Assembly (NCBI GenBank): GCA_018398585.1
Contig: JAGTTD010000026.1
Coordinates: forward strand, 4,717,001 to 4,781,000
DNA: 64,000 bases
Direction: 5' to 3'
Source of the DNA: Simmondsia chinensis
Taxonomy: Eukaryota; Streptophyta; Magnoliopsida; Caryophyllales; Simmondsiaceae
The first letter of the stretch is position 1, and the number at the start of each line of letters is the position of its first letter. The notes under the pieces were generated by a model that was not told the origin of the DNA, made no database searches, and worked only from the letters and a program-made list of their open reading frames with translations. Shown piece by piece: positions 24,101 through 29,518 of this stretch. The translations under genes were made by a program, and so were the position numbers.

Positions 24101-25837
24101 TCTGGCATCTCCGGTACTTCAAGCATTAGGGATTGAAACTCCCCAACATATTCCCTTATGGACCCCATGTGTTTAAGAGCACGAAGCCTCTCCATGGCCA
24201 CCATCTCTGCGTTCTCCGGGAAAAATTGTCTCTTGAACTCTTTGACAAAATTTTCCCAAGTGTCAATGGTGCATAGTCCCCTAGCTATGTCCCCATGCCT
24301 TCGCCTCCACCACAAGGCCGCATCATCCACCAAATACAAAGTGGCCGTGTTGATTTTGGCAGCGTGATCCTCAATGCACAATGCCTCAAAGTAACGTTCC
24401 ACACTCCATTGGAAGTTATCCACCTCTTTGGCACTACGTTGTCCACCAAAAACAGGCGGGTCCGGCACAGCACCTCCCCCAGTGCCCACGCCTCCAGCTA
24501 TGATGGTCTTGCACAATGCCAGGTCGGTTTTCATGGTGTCCAGCTCTTCCCCGAGGCTAAACAATGCTGCGGTTAATTTTTCAAGTTGGTCCTCCAGCCC
24601 AACTTTCACGGTATGGGCAACGTTGAGGGCCCTCTACTCCAACACTACCATATCATCCTCCATTTCAGCCATGTTGTCCAGTTTTTTGTGGCAATCACCC
24701 ATAGCTAACTCAAGTCTGGCCACACGCACCTCCAGGCTCACAAGCGCCTCCCTCTGGACCGAGGGATCCTTGCCCTTGCTGGAATTCTTTCCCCGTGCCT
24801 CGGGCCTCCCCCGAGTCTGCTCCTCCTCAACGTGAGATGTACTAACGTCTCCTCCTTCCCTAGCGAGTTCCAACCGCACCGTGTTTTAGGCTCTGATACC
24901 AAATTGTCACGGGATGACAACCTCCCTATGTCAAGACCGTGATGCCCTTTGACTTCACTCCGCAAGTACCTCGTCAAGGAAGGCTCCCCAAACCCCAAAC
25001 TGCCCAAGTACCCCGGTTTTTGGATGAAAACAACACTTTAAAGGAATAAAGGATTTGAAAGTACTATAGTTGCAAGAGAGAGATTTTACACGGTTGAGAG
25101 AAAGAGAGAAATGAGTTAGGCAAAGTGAAGTTGTTTGGTGGCATATCCCCCACCTATATTTATAGTTGAATTAGTGTAGTACAAAATGTAGTACATGGAA
25201 GGATCTAGAACCCCCTTTGTGCTGTGTGACCCTTGTCATACCAAGAAGATTCTAGAGTCTAGCTTTAACTGCATTGCTTCACCTACTCCACTACTCCTAG
25301 GGACGTGCCCCTTGAGCCATTCGTGCATTTAGTGCACGTCCACTCCCAAGGACACATCCTTACATGCTTCTAGATTATTCTAAGTAAAATACTACTACTC
25401 TTACATACCTTATACGGTTGGAAAATCCTAGCAAGTACAAGAGCTTTCTAGAATATTCCAAAATTGTAAGACATAGCAAAATTAAATAAAATTAAATAAA
25501 ATTACTACTAAAGTTGGCAAAGCATGACACATAGCTCACAACGACGAGACATATGAAGAGAAATCTCACCGGAGAGAGAAAGCTCATGAGAAACCAAGAG
25601 AACAAGCTTCGCCTTCATGAAATCAAGCGGACTCACAACCCGACCCACCGACCCGACCCGACCTGGATCCGAACCGGATGAATCTCGACGCCCATAAGCA
25701 TAATCATAATTGCACGAATCGGAAGATCCTCTAATTACGAACACAATCAACGTCGAAACGTAGAAGAGAGAGAGGGTGAAAAGCAGCCATTTCTTGTGAA
25801 GTGTAGTTGGTGTGTTAGTAGAGTGAGGTTTCGCCAT
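1..25837 (-). CDS. GT4-type glycosyltransferase, type II membrane protein, 7 exons, 3' end outside window
   Basis: Spliced coding sequence on the minus strand: 25837-25570, 11129-10987, 9302-9031, 6902-6748, 3371-3109, 2400-2338 and 188-<1. The exons join in phase with no stop and give about 450 residues; the C-terminus is cut by the window edge. All six introns are GT...AG. Residues 17-35 form a hydrophobic segment after a basic N-terminus, so I infer a Golgi or ER signal anchor. The C-terminal half carries the EX7E motif of retaining GT4 enzymes (Glu371 and Glu379, in ECFGRITIE), followed by a glycine-rich segment. I recall Arabidopsis relatives (At1g75420 and At1g19710) annotated only as glycosyltransferase family proteins; donor and acceptor are unknown. 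Intron 1 is 14,440 bp and full of transposons, yet every exon is intact, so the gene is probably functional. Confidence 0.93.
189..2337. other. Glycosyltransferase intron 6, no recognised element
   Basis: This stretch is AT-rich intronic sequence of 2,149 bp. The short reading frames inside it look like chance. I see no element with recognisable ends. Confidence 0.6.
2338..2400 (-). CDS. Glycosyltransferase exon 6 (21-codon microexon with EX7E motif)
   Basis: Codons 368-388, 63 bp. The acceptor is GTGTAG|GCC and the donor CTG|GTAATT. It encodes ARGECFGRITIEAMAFQLPVL, with the two glutamates of the GT4 EX7E motif. It is in phase with exons 5 and 7, and too short for a simple reading-frame search to pick out. 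Confidence 0.93.
2665..3075. repeat. Dispersed intronic repeat R1, copy 1 (intron 5)
   Basis: About 400 bp, matching 10370-10925 in the same orientation. Shared blocks include gagttaaagtgacaaatt, aatttagttatagg and the terminal aaatgtgtattatac. It ends just before exon 5 on the plus strand. No coding capacity and no clear terminal repeats; class unknown. Confidence 0.7.
2728..2849. repeat. Perfect 61-bp tandem duplication in intron 5
   Basis: Units 2728-2788 and 2789-2849 appear identical (agtcacaataatggtaac ... caataact). The unit is part of a longer dispersed repeat also present near 10.4-10.9 kb. Confidence 0.92.
3109..3371 (-). CDS. Glycosyltransferase exon 5
   Basis: Codons 280-367. 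The acceptor is AACGCAG|GTGTTT and the donor CAA|GTATGT. It begins the C-terminal GT-B domain: SRGKGQDLFLRSF at the glycosyltransferase-1 domain start, then MHAVVVGSDMSAQPKFE and APYLAAIDVLVQNSQ. Confidence 0.95.
3372..4782. other. Intron 4, left part, no recognised element
   Basis: AT-rich intronic sequence with a short AG microsatellite at about 4754-4772. Nothing else recognised. Confidence 0.5.
4783..5485. mobile_element. Tourist/Harbinger-like MITE, about 700 bp
   Basis: The ends are degenerate inverted repeats: GGCTCTGTATGGTAGGGG on the left against GACTCTGCTTGTTTAGGGG read inward from the right. The left end is preceded by TTA and the right end followed by TAA. Interior sequence is rich in paired ggaaaa and ttttcc blocks, as in the better preserved copy at 6338-6730. 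No coding capacity. Confidence 0.6.
6338..6730. mobile_element. Tourist/Harbinger-like MITE with TAA target duplication
   Basis: Terminal inverted repeat GGCTCCATTTG on both ends, flanked on each side by TAA (6335-6337 and 6731-6733), the 3-bp target duplication typical of PIF/Harbinger. Length 393 bp, non-coding. It ends 17 bases from exon 4. Confidence 0.8.
6748..6902 (-). CDS. Glycosyltransferase exon 4
   Basis: Codons 228-280. The acceptor is CATGCAG|T and the donor AACA|GTATGC. It encodes the interdomain region (IKMPATYVVHLGNSKELM ... RESLGVRSDDLLFAIINS). A Tourist-like MITE lies only 17 bases downstream in intron 4, at 6338-6730. Confidence 0.95.
7095..7470 (-). repeat. Dispersed repeat R2, copy 1 (inverted)
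   Basis: The reverse complement matches 8600-8985 and 11480-12225. Shared blocks include caagaaaatt, the aaatcatctaataa..tatctt segment, tgttggaaa and the atgaaacattagca end. Non-coding. Three copies lie in introns 3 and 1 of the same gene. Confidence 0.7.
7768..8320. mobile_element. Long-TIR element (MULE-like MITE) in intron 3
   Basis: Left arm 7768 to about 7868 and right arm about 8200-8320 are near-perfect inverted repeats beginning AGTACCCC(G/T)AC(A/G)TTTTTGG, about 100 bp long. The right arm carries extra copies of a roughly 40-bp unit (tatgacaaaaacgtaggg, repeated three times). Long arms and a non-coding core suggest a Mutator-like MITE, but I could not find a clean 9-bp target duplication. 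Confidence 0.65.
8600..8985 (+). repeat. Dispersed repeat R2, copy 2 (intron 3, abuts exon 3)
   Basis: Homologous to 11480-12225, starting gaagtttctgaagttgggagc and ending near cattttgggagtttc. Only about 45 bp separate it from exon 3. Confidence 0.7.
9031..9302 (-). CDS. Glycosyltransferase exon 3
   Basis: Codons 138-228 (last codon split). The acceptor is AATCTAG|GTTTTC and the donor CTTGG|GTATGC. It encodes an N-terminal-domain segment including VLNTAVAGKW, VLWWIHEMRGHYF and AGAMIDSHTTAEYW. The exon extends upstream of the first in-frame Met at 9242; the acceptor decides the boundary. Confidence 0.95.
9677..10034 (+). mobile_element. SINE A: TTG-tailed SINE with a non-5S head
   Basis: The 358-bp insertion is flanked by a 16-bp target duplication with one mismatch: tatagaacttttggac (9661-9676) and tataaaacttttggac (10035-10050). 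The 3' module (gttgggggtcctaggaaac to the attgttgttgtg tail) is shared with SINEs B to F. The 5' part of about 230 bp is different and not recognised as tRNA or 5S. The 3' module resembles the angiosperm Au SINE 3' end with its TTG repeats. Confidence 0.8.
10370..10925. repeat. Dispersed intronic repeat R1, copy 2 (intron 2)
   Basis: Same family as 2665-3075. This copy has an internal tandem duplication of about 190 bp (10380-10560 and 10565-10750). It again ends close to an exon, exon 2 at 10987. Whether the units are a MITE or a duplicated intron segment cannot be told from two copies. Confidence 0.7.
10987..11129 (-). CDS. Glycosyltransferase exon 2
   Basis: Codons 90-137. The acceptor is GGCCAG|GT and the donor CAA|GTAATA. 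It encodes GGPLLLMELAFLLRGVGAEV and following residues, the N-terminal Rossmann-like part of a GT-B fold. It joins exon 1 seamlessly as SLSG-GPLLL. Confidence 0.95.
11480..12225 (+). repeat. Dispersed repeat R2, copy 3 (intron 1), split by SINE B
   Basis: Same family as 8600-8985 with a partial internal duplication around 11920-12160 (aacaaatcatctaatatgta twice). It is interrupted at 11674-11806 by SINE B. Confidence 0.7.
11674..11806 (-). mobile_element. SINE B: 5'-truncated copy of the shared TTG-tailed module
   Basis: Minus-strand copy of the SINE 3' module only (133 bp). It runs from the GTTGTTG tail (plus caacaacaac) to ggcctgggggtcc. The flanking target repeat is taagta (11668-11673 and 11807-11812), and the uninterrupted R2 copies confirm the empty site. 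No head. Confidence 0.8.
12226..13850. other. Intron 1 segment, nothing recognised
   Basis: There are no element ends I recognise. The minus strand holds a 190-codon open stretch at 13827-13255 with many charged residues, but I see no domain, no splice context and no link to the host exons. I treat it as a chance reading frame or an unknown fossil. Confidence 0.45.
13862..14113 (-). mobile_element. SINE C: SINE with a 5S rRNA-derived head
   Basis: Read on the minus strand, bases 14113 to about 13990 align with plant 5S rRNA: the start CCAGCCACTAATGCA, then AGAACTCTGAAGTTAAG (box A), GTGTGCTTGGGCGAGAGTAG, and ACCAGGATGGGTGA (box C). This runs into the SINE module (GGTTGAGGGTCTTTGGAAGC) and the TTG tail. 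Flanks are cttggattgta (13851-13861) and cttggcgtgta (14114-14124), an 11-bp target duplication with two mismatches. Length 252 bp. Confidence 0.85.
14125..14778. other. Intron 1 segment, nothing recognised
   Basis: AT-rich non-coding sequence between SINE C and a non-autonomous hAT element. No element ends recognised. Confidence 0.5.
14779..15600. mobile_element. Non-autonomous hAT element, 822 bp
   Basis: Perfect 18-bp terminal inverted repeat TAGAGGTGGCCAACGGGT. The 8-bp target duplication has one mismatch, gggggaac (14771-14778) and gggagaac (15601-15608). Subterminal regions are packed with cgggtc/gacccg motifs; the AT-rich core has no coding capacity. The termini match those of the autonomous-type hAT element at 20374-23497 over the first 17 bases, so it could have been moved by that transposase. 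Confidence 0.9.
15601..16557. other. Intron 1 segment, nothing recognised
   Basis: AT-rich sequence with no reading frame and no element ends that I can support. Confidence 0.5.
16558..16936. mobile_element. MITE with TGTTTGGCAAC-type ends
   Basis: Degenerate inverted ends: CCTGTTTGGCAACAGGGTAA on the left and CTTGTTTGACAACTGGGTAA read inward from the right. The interior is rich in ttaccc/gggtaa. Two more copies of this family, in inverse orientation, lie at about 26130-26646 and 26655-27190. No clear target duplication seen; superfamily undetermined. Confidence 0.65.
17327..18366. mobile_element. About 1.0-kb MITE-like element
   Basis: Inverted ends: GGTTGTGCTTGGAGCATGG on the left against GGCTCTATTTGGAACATGG from the right. 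Flanking trinucleotides are TTA (left) and ATA (right), compatible with a degenerate Harbinger-type TWA duplication. The interior has no long reading frame. A gypsy derivative is inserted three bases beyond its right end. Confidence 0.65.
18370..18987 (-). repeat. 3' LTR of the gag-protease gypsy element
   Basis: Aligns along its length with 24905-25529, including shared tracts caacactttaaaggaataaa and gtgcatttagtgcacg. It begins TGTCACAGG and ends GCGTGACA on the plus strand, next to the purine tract. Confidence 0.92.
19275..19695 (-). repeat. GC-rich repetitive segment replacing pol
   Basis: Imperfect short repeats of the type catgcgcaccc, gcgcatcc and cccatgtcatg. On the minus strand they read as an open Ala/Gln/Gly/His/Asp-rich frame of about 140 codons, directly after the protease. 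Composition and motif style are like the gag-protease linker (plus 20085-20365 and 23506-23700). It is followed only by a vestige (YLVQWKG, about 19115-19135) of the chromodomain seen at the end of the 45190 polyprotein. Confidence 0.7.
19700..20365 (-). pseudogene. Aspartic protease region of the gag-protease gypsy element
   Basis: On the minus strand the catalytic [10 protein letters not shown] motif is at about 20035-20060 (Asp-Thr-Gly at 20055-20047). A frameshift around 20010 is followed by KGVARGVPILLGGWQSTLDL and VLGMQFLDAL, matching the protease domain of the 45190 element. The reading frame then runs into a repetitive segment instead of reverse transcriptase. Confidence 0.8.
20374..23497 (+). 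mobile_element. hAT transposon, nearly full-length
   Basis: Ends TAGAGGTGGCC ... GGGCCACCTCTA form a terminal inverted repeat. The element is flanked by a perfect 8-bp target duplication TTCGCTGC (20366-20373 and 23498-23505). Subterminal regions are dense in ggcccgg/ccgggcc. It is 3,124 bp and holds one transposase frame with two stops. It is inserted in the gag-protease linker of the gypsy derivative, so it is younger than that element. Confidence 0.97.
20850..23069 (+). pseudogene. hAT transposase with two in-frame stops
   Basis: A single frame from ATG 20850 to TGA 23067 (740 codons), broken only by TGA at 20961 and TAG at 22245. After a Ser-rich N-terminus comes a BED-type zinc finger (CKLC ... 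HILRCH, about 21190-21290). The RNase-H-like catalytic core follows (SDVWTS and TFDNATNN acidic motifs, then CHILHLM), and finally the C-terminal hAT dimerisation domain (LLQWWNTNQTQYPILSTMA to SVASECDFS and LEMCVCLKDWL). The order and length fit an Ac-type or RICESLEEPER-like transposase. The TGA is consistent with CGA to TGA decay. With two stops it is probably not autonomous now. Confidence 0.93.
23506..24879 (-). pseudogene. gag pseudogene of the gag-protease gypsy element
   Basis: Minus-strand gag remnant. It shares with the 45190 element the blocks [12 protein letters not shown] and EFKRQFFPENAE, and a zinc knuckle CFLCGGPHYVREC (about 23783-23821). The frame is open except for stops at about 24634 and 24064 and a frameshift near the end of the knuckle. 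The gag-protease linker that follows is GC-rich and interrupted by the hAT insertion at 23497. Confidence 0.85.
24905..25529 (-). repeat. 5' LTR of the gag-protease gypsy element
   Basis: Begins TGTCACGGG and ends GCATGACA. The adjoining primer-binding site (24889-24903) matches the 3' end of initiator tRNA-Met. Several percent of positions plus short indels differ from 18370-18987, so the insertion is older than the gypsy element at 45190. Confidence 0.92.
25570..25837 (-). CDS. Glycosyltransferase exon 1 (start codon, membrane anchor)
   Basis: Codons 1-89 plus one base. The start ATG has A at -3 and G at +4. It encodes a Lys-rich N-terminus, the transmembrane segment WLLFTLSLFYVSTLIVFVI, a low-complexity stem, and the beginning of the catalytic domain (KLVLLVSHELSLSG). 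The donor is CCG|GTGAGA at 25569; the split Gly codon is completed by exon 2 more than 14 kb away. Continuing the frame into the intron reaches a stop after about 20 codons. Confidence 0.93.
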
Positions 25838-26334
25838 TTTTGTGATGGAAAGTATGTGTGTTGTGGTTGGGATTTGGGGTTAGAATTGATGCATTTCTAG
25901 GGTTTTTGAGGATGAAAAGTGATGTGAGATTGGATTTTTAGGAAAGTCTGATTTGAATCTGAAGGAGAGCAGGTTCGTGGAGTGAAGATTTTGTTTTTGT
26001 TTTTTCTTTTTTTTAACACGAGTAGAGTGAAGATTGAAGGCCCAGAGAAATGTAAGTAATGTGTTCCCAAAAAAAAAAAGAGAAATGTAAGAAATTAATG
26101 CATTATTTAGCGACCGAGTAAATGAGAGTAAGAGAGATAAAGAGAGAAAGCGACGTATTATTTAACTCTTATTTGATGTCTCCAATAAGAAAGTAAGGGT
26201 AAATAAAAATAAACGAATTATATTTATTTAATAATTGGATAAAAAAATAAGGATAAAAGGAGTTAGAGTTAAAATAAGGTAAAATTATTTAAATTCTTTT
26301 TAAATTTACCCTACTCCCTTTTACTTCAAATTTA
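25838..26334 (-). promoter_or_regulatory. Glycosyltransferase 5' leader and proximal promoter
   Basis: On the minus strand, upstream of the ATG, a CA-rich leader contains an AAACCCTA telo-box-like motif (about 25901-25908). A four-codon upstream reading frame (25894-25880) ends 42 bases before the start codon. Transcript start and TATA box could not be fixed. Transposon sequence begins within about 300-500 bp, so any proximal promoter is short or includes MITE and SINE sequence. Confidence 0.45.
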
Positions 26335-26646
26335 GAGTTAATGAAATGGAGTACAATAATAATAACAACAATTTCAGTGCTACACGGGCTCCCGCGTAAG
26401 CGGGGTTTGGGGGTGTGGATGTACGCAGCCTTTCCTCTTTAAGGTGCTGCCTTGAAGAGTGGCTGTTTTCGAAGACCCCCAACATAAGGAACGTGAGTTA
26501 AATGAAATGGAGTAAGGGGGTAATATTTTTTTATCCCCCTTTACCCCTCCCCCCTTTAAGAAATTATCAAAGGGGATAAGAATTCACTTTCCATTACTTC
26601 TTTTACCCCTTTATTGCTCACGCCATTACCTCGTTAAACAAGGGAT
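26130..26646 (-). mobile_element. MITE of the 16558 family, split by SINE D
   Basis: Inverse-orientation relative of 16558-16936: shared ttagagttaaaataagg, ttaccctactcccttttac, and an end tacctcgttaaacaagg. It is interrupted at 26354-26494 by SINE D. Outer boundaries are approximate. Confidence 0.55.
26354..26494 (-). mobile_element. SINE D: 5'-truncated TTG-tailed SINE module
   Basis: Minus-strand module with a TTGTTATTATT tail, flanked by a long target duplication: gagttaatgaaatggagta (26335-26353) and gagttaaatgaaatggagta (26495-26514), differing by one inserted base. It lacks the 5S head. It lies about 0.5 kb upstream of the glycosyltransferase start codon. Confidence 0.88.
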
Positions 26647-26831
26647 AAAAGGCGGTTAATGCTTTGTTTGGCAACTATGTAAATGGGGCAAAAGAGTGCA
26701 AAATAAGATATTATTCTATCATTATTCGGATATATTTAATAAAAAGATGCAAGGGTAAAGAGGGGTAAACGATATATCCTTCTTTGGTAATTAGGTAAGA
26801 AATTAGGATAAAGAGAGTTATAGTTAAAATA

Positions 26832-27090
26832 CCAAAGAGGGCACCAACACGCTGTCACCGGATCCCATGAGAACTCCGAAGTTAAGCATGCTTGGGAGAA
26901 AGTAGTACCAGGATGGGCGACCTCCTGGGAAGTCCTCACCCTCAAGTTGAGGGCACTGGGAAACAGCCTCTCTTAAGGTTAACACCCTGAAGGGGGAAGG
27001 CTGCGTACATCCGCCCCCCCCCCCCCCCCCCCCCCCCCCAAAAAACCCTACGTAGGCAGGAGCCCTTGTGACACTGGGTATGTTCCTTTT
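26832..27090 (+). mobile_element. SINE E: best preserved SINE with a 5S rRNA-derived head
   Basis: A perfect 18-bp target duplication agagttatagttaaaata lies at 26814-26831 and 27091-27108. The head from about 26838 follows plant 5S rRNA closely: CACCGGATCCCATGAGAACT, then CCGAAGTTAAGCATGCTTGG (box A), AGTAGTACCAGGATGGG and GACCTCCTGGGAAGTCCTC (intermediate element and box C). After 5S base about 110 it switches to the shared SINE module (GGGCACTGGGAAACAGCCTC ... GGCTGCGTACATCCG). A poly-C run (27014-27039) interrupts the module before the degenerate tail. Confidence 0.92.
27014..27039. repeat. Poly-C tract inside SINE E
   Basis: A run of about 26 C residues where related copies have a short mixed sequence. 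It could be a real expansion or a sequencing or assembly length error. Confidence 0.85.
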
Positions 27091-27296
27091 AGAGTTATAG
27101 TTAAAATAAGAATAAAATTGTCCAAATTTTAGTTAAAATATTACCCTGCCCTCTTTAGATCCAATTTAGGGGTTTTAAAAAAATATGCACTCAATTTATT
27201 TACTCATTATTTCTCAAATATTATGACAAAATATAATTAGTCTGGAAAAACTAATATCAAATAATTAACATGGTATTGTTCAAAAAAAATAATTGA

Positions 27297-27546
27297 CAAG
27301 GGTGGGTATAGATAATCGATATGTACCCACATCAAGGCGGATACGGGGCAGGTATTAAAGACCCGTCAAATACTTGCGGGTAATAAAGCGGGTATAAATA
27401 TAGTTTTGTATCTGCTGGGATGGAAATGGGTATCTACTACATACTCGTTCAAAGTAATAGGTTAGTTCTGAGTGTGGATTTGGGTGGCGGGTACGGGATA
27501 TGGAGGGAACACCCCCCATACTTACCCCGCCCCATTGTCATCCCTG
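27297..27546 (-). mobile_element. Small Ac-like non-autonomous hAT or MITE
   Basis: On the minus strand it starts CAGGGATGACAATGGGGCGG, the classic Ac-type hAT terminus. The other end is caagggtggg. Internal gcgggtacggg and acccgtc motifs are typical of subterminal hAT repeats. About 250 bp, non-coding; no clear 8-bp target duplication found. Confidence 0.6.
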
Positions 27547-28032
27547 TCTTTGACTACTTAAGTCGAATATTAATATGTTATCATTGATGATATCAATCTC
27601 ATAGAACATTTTGAAAGACACTCACATGCACGTTTGACTTGCACAATATAACCAAGTGATATGTAAATGAGATAATTTTATTCATTAATAAAATAAAATA
27701 TTTACATAATTGAGGTTTTTCAGGAAACTTTCCTAACAGAGACAACTCTGAATTTGTAGGCTTCCATTATGTGGGACCAATCCAAAAGAAAATCTTCAAA
27801 TAGAAGTGAATTCCTAGCATCTTAATTAATCATATTATCAAAGAACGTCATAACCCATGCCTTTTTGGATGACCCTTTAAAGGAGGCGGCCTGCCATTGG
27901 TAGAACATTTCTTTGAAGTTATTCGGCCAAACAAAATTCAGGCTCCACCAATTGAGAGTATCACCCCAAATATTCTATGAGAACCAGCAAGAGATGAATA
28001 GGTCGAAACAACTTTCGATTTGGTTAGCACAA

Positions 28033-28255
28033 CATACCCAATGCTCTAAGGGCTCCCGCCTAAGCAGGGTTTGGGGGCGGATGTACACAGCCTTCCCCCA
28101 TTAGGGTATAACCCTTGAAGATAAGCTGTTTCTGAGCGCCTCCAACCTGAGGGTGAGGACTTTTCAGGAAGTTACCCATCGTGGTATTGCTCTCGCCCAT
28201 GCACACTTAACTTCGGAATTCTAATGGGATCTGTTGACAGCGTGTTGGTACCCTC
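28033..28255 (-). mobile_element. SINE F: third SINE with a 5S rRNA-derived head
   Basis: A perfect 14-bp target duplication tttggttagcacaa lies at 28019-28032 and 28256-28269. On the minus strand the head reads ACGCTGTCAACAGATCCC, then AGAATTCCGAAGTTAAGTG, GCATGGGCGAGAGCAATACC and CGATGGGTAACTTCCTG, that is, 5S rRNA with about 15 percent change. The SINE module follows (CCTCAGGTTGGAGGCGCTCAG ...). It is inserted in the C-terminal zinc-binding region of the LINE, whose frame resumes on the other side. Confidence 0.9.
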
Positions 28256-28797
28256 TTTGGTTAGCACAAACAAAGAAACTTCCTTAACTTTCATCTAAGA
28301 CCCCAATCCTTACTAGTCTCTTCTTATGTTTAGCCAACCAAGAAAACTAACCATACTAAAATTTTAATCTTGGGATAAACCAGTTTGCACAAGATACCTT
28401 TCACCTATTATGTAACAAGGTTGCCAGAAGCCATGGTTGCAACTTTATAAAAAGAGTTGACTGAGAAGTTATCTTTAATATCATGTTTACTAATCAAAAC
28501 ATCTTCAACTGCTAGCAAAAGTGCCGTAACTTGTTGGTCCTGGATGAGATCCAATTGTAGGTGTTCTTCCCATGCAAATAGTGAACGTCGCTAGCTTAGA
28601 TGCCAAATCCATGTCAACCCATCCAAAAGCCCCTGGTCAATCGTGGCTAGTTTAAACACGGAAATAGAGTAAAGTGTGGAGTATTTAATCTTTAAAGAAA
28701 TATCACCCATCCACATGTTTACCTAAGAAGGTGCCTGGACCCACCTAAAAGGAACACCATAAGTGATAATGAATCTAATTTGTTCAATGGCGATAAT

Positions 28798-29518
28798 TGT
28801 TGTAAAACAAGCAGTAAGCTATCAAATACAGCAGCAAAATCGATAAAATAAGGAAAGATATTACAAAGTGAATAACTGCGCCGTGGTCGCAGCTACTAGG
28901 GTGCATACAGTGTAACTTGCGGTCGTCCTCCAGGATTAACACAATCCGACTTTTAACATGCACTCATTAGAAGTCCGGTGGAATGCAGAGAGAACTTTGC
29001 CCAAACTCAGATGTTGGAGAAGAAAACAGTAGAAGAAGAAGAGAGGGGATTTTTATTTTTCGATGATGGGAAGGCTGTCAAAAAGCGGTATTCAAAGATG
29101 GGAATGGTGACTAATGGTAGAGCTGCGAACTCCGAACAGTCACCATGAAGAGGTGCGTCTTAAAGTTTCCAACAATCATACAATTAATGGAAGAGGCGCG
29201 GTGAGACAGAGGAGAAAGGAGATGCGTGGTTTTACGAGGCTTGTATATATACCCATTAAAGAGAAGATTTTCGATGAAAATAAAAATACCCGTAAGAAAA
29301 AGAGACACCCACACCCACACCTGAGCAGGGCACGACGGGTAGGCGGAGCGCGCATGTGGTTCCCTACCATTCTCTCATTCTTAACTTAATTTAAGTCCAT
29401 GTCTTTACAAGGCTGTATATAAACCACTTCCCTCCTCTAAACTATCAATGTGGGATATGGGTTTTAAGGTAGGACTTCAATTTATCAATGTGGGTTATGC
29501 TTTGTTACATTTCCAACA
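28798..29518 (-). repeat. 3' LTR of copia 1
   Basis: 721 bp. Pairs with 33691-34400; shared blocks include aaagcggtat, gagctgcgaactccgaac, gaagaggcgcggtgaga and the end gggttatgctttgttacatt. Confidence 0.88.

Larger units (their letters stand above)
18370..25529 (-). mobile_element. Non-autonomous gypsy-type LTR retrotransposon (gag-protease only) carrying a hAT insertion
   Basis: Two LTRs (18370-18987 and 24905-25529) begin TGTCAC and end TGACA. On the minus strand a primer site TTGGTATCAGAGCC (24889-24903) follows the 5' LTR and a purine tract (plus ttctcccccacctaa, 18988-19002) precedes the 3' LTR. The flanks share the 4-bp repeat CATA (18366-18369 and 25530-25533). Without the hAT insertion it is about 4.0 kb. 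It retains gag and a retroviral-type protease region but no reverse transcriptase, RNase H or integrase. LTR starts and protein remnants resemble the gypsy element at 45190-51536, so the two belong to one lineage. It lies in intron 1 of the glycosyltransferase gene, 40 bp from the exon 1 donor. Confidence 0.9.
26655..27190 (-). mobile_element. Second MITE of the 16558 family, split by SINE E
   Basis: Starts ctttgtttggcaactatgta, like the inverted end of 16558-16936. It contains ggataaagagagttatagtt, matching the reverse complement of 16740-16790. Interrupted by SINE E at 26832-27090. Boundaries approximate. Confidence 0.6.

Noticed and set aside
26838..26945. Functional 5S rRNA gene
   Set aside because: The sequence is diverged, lacks the proper 3' end and T-run terminator, and is joined to a SINE module inside one target duplication, so it is a SINE head.
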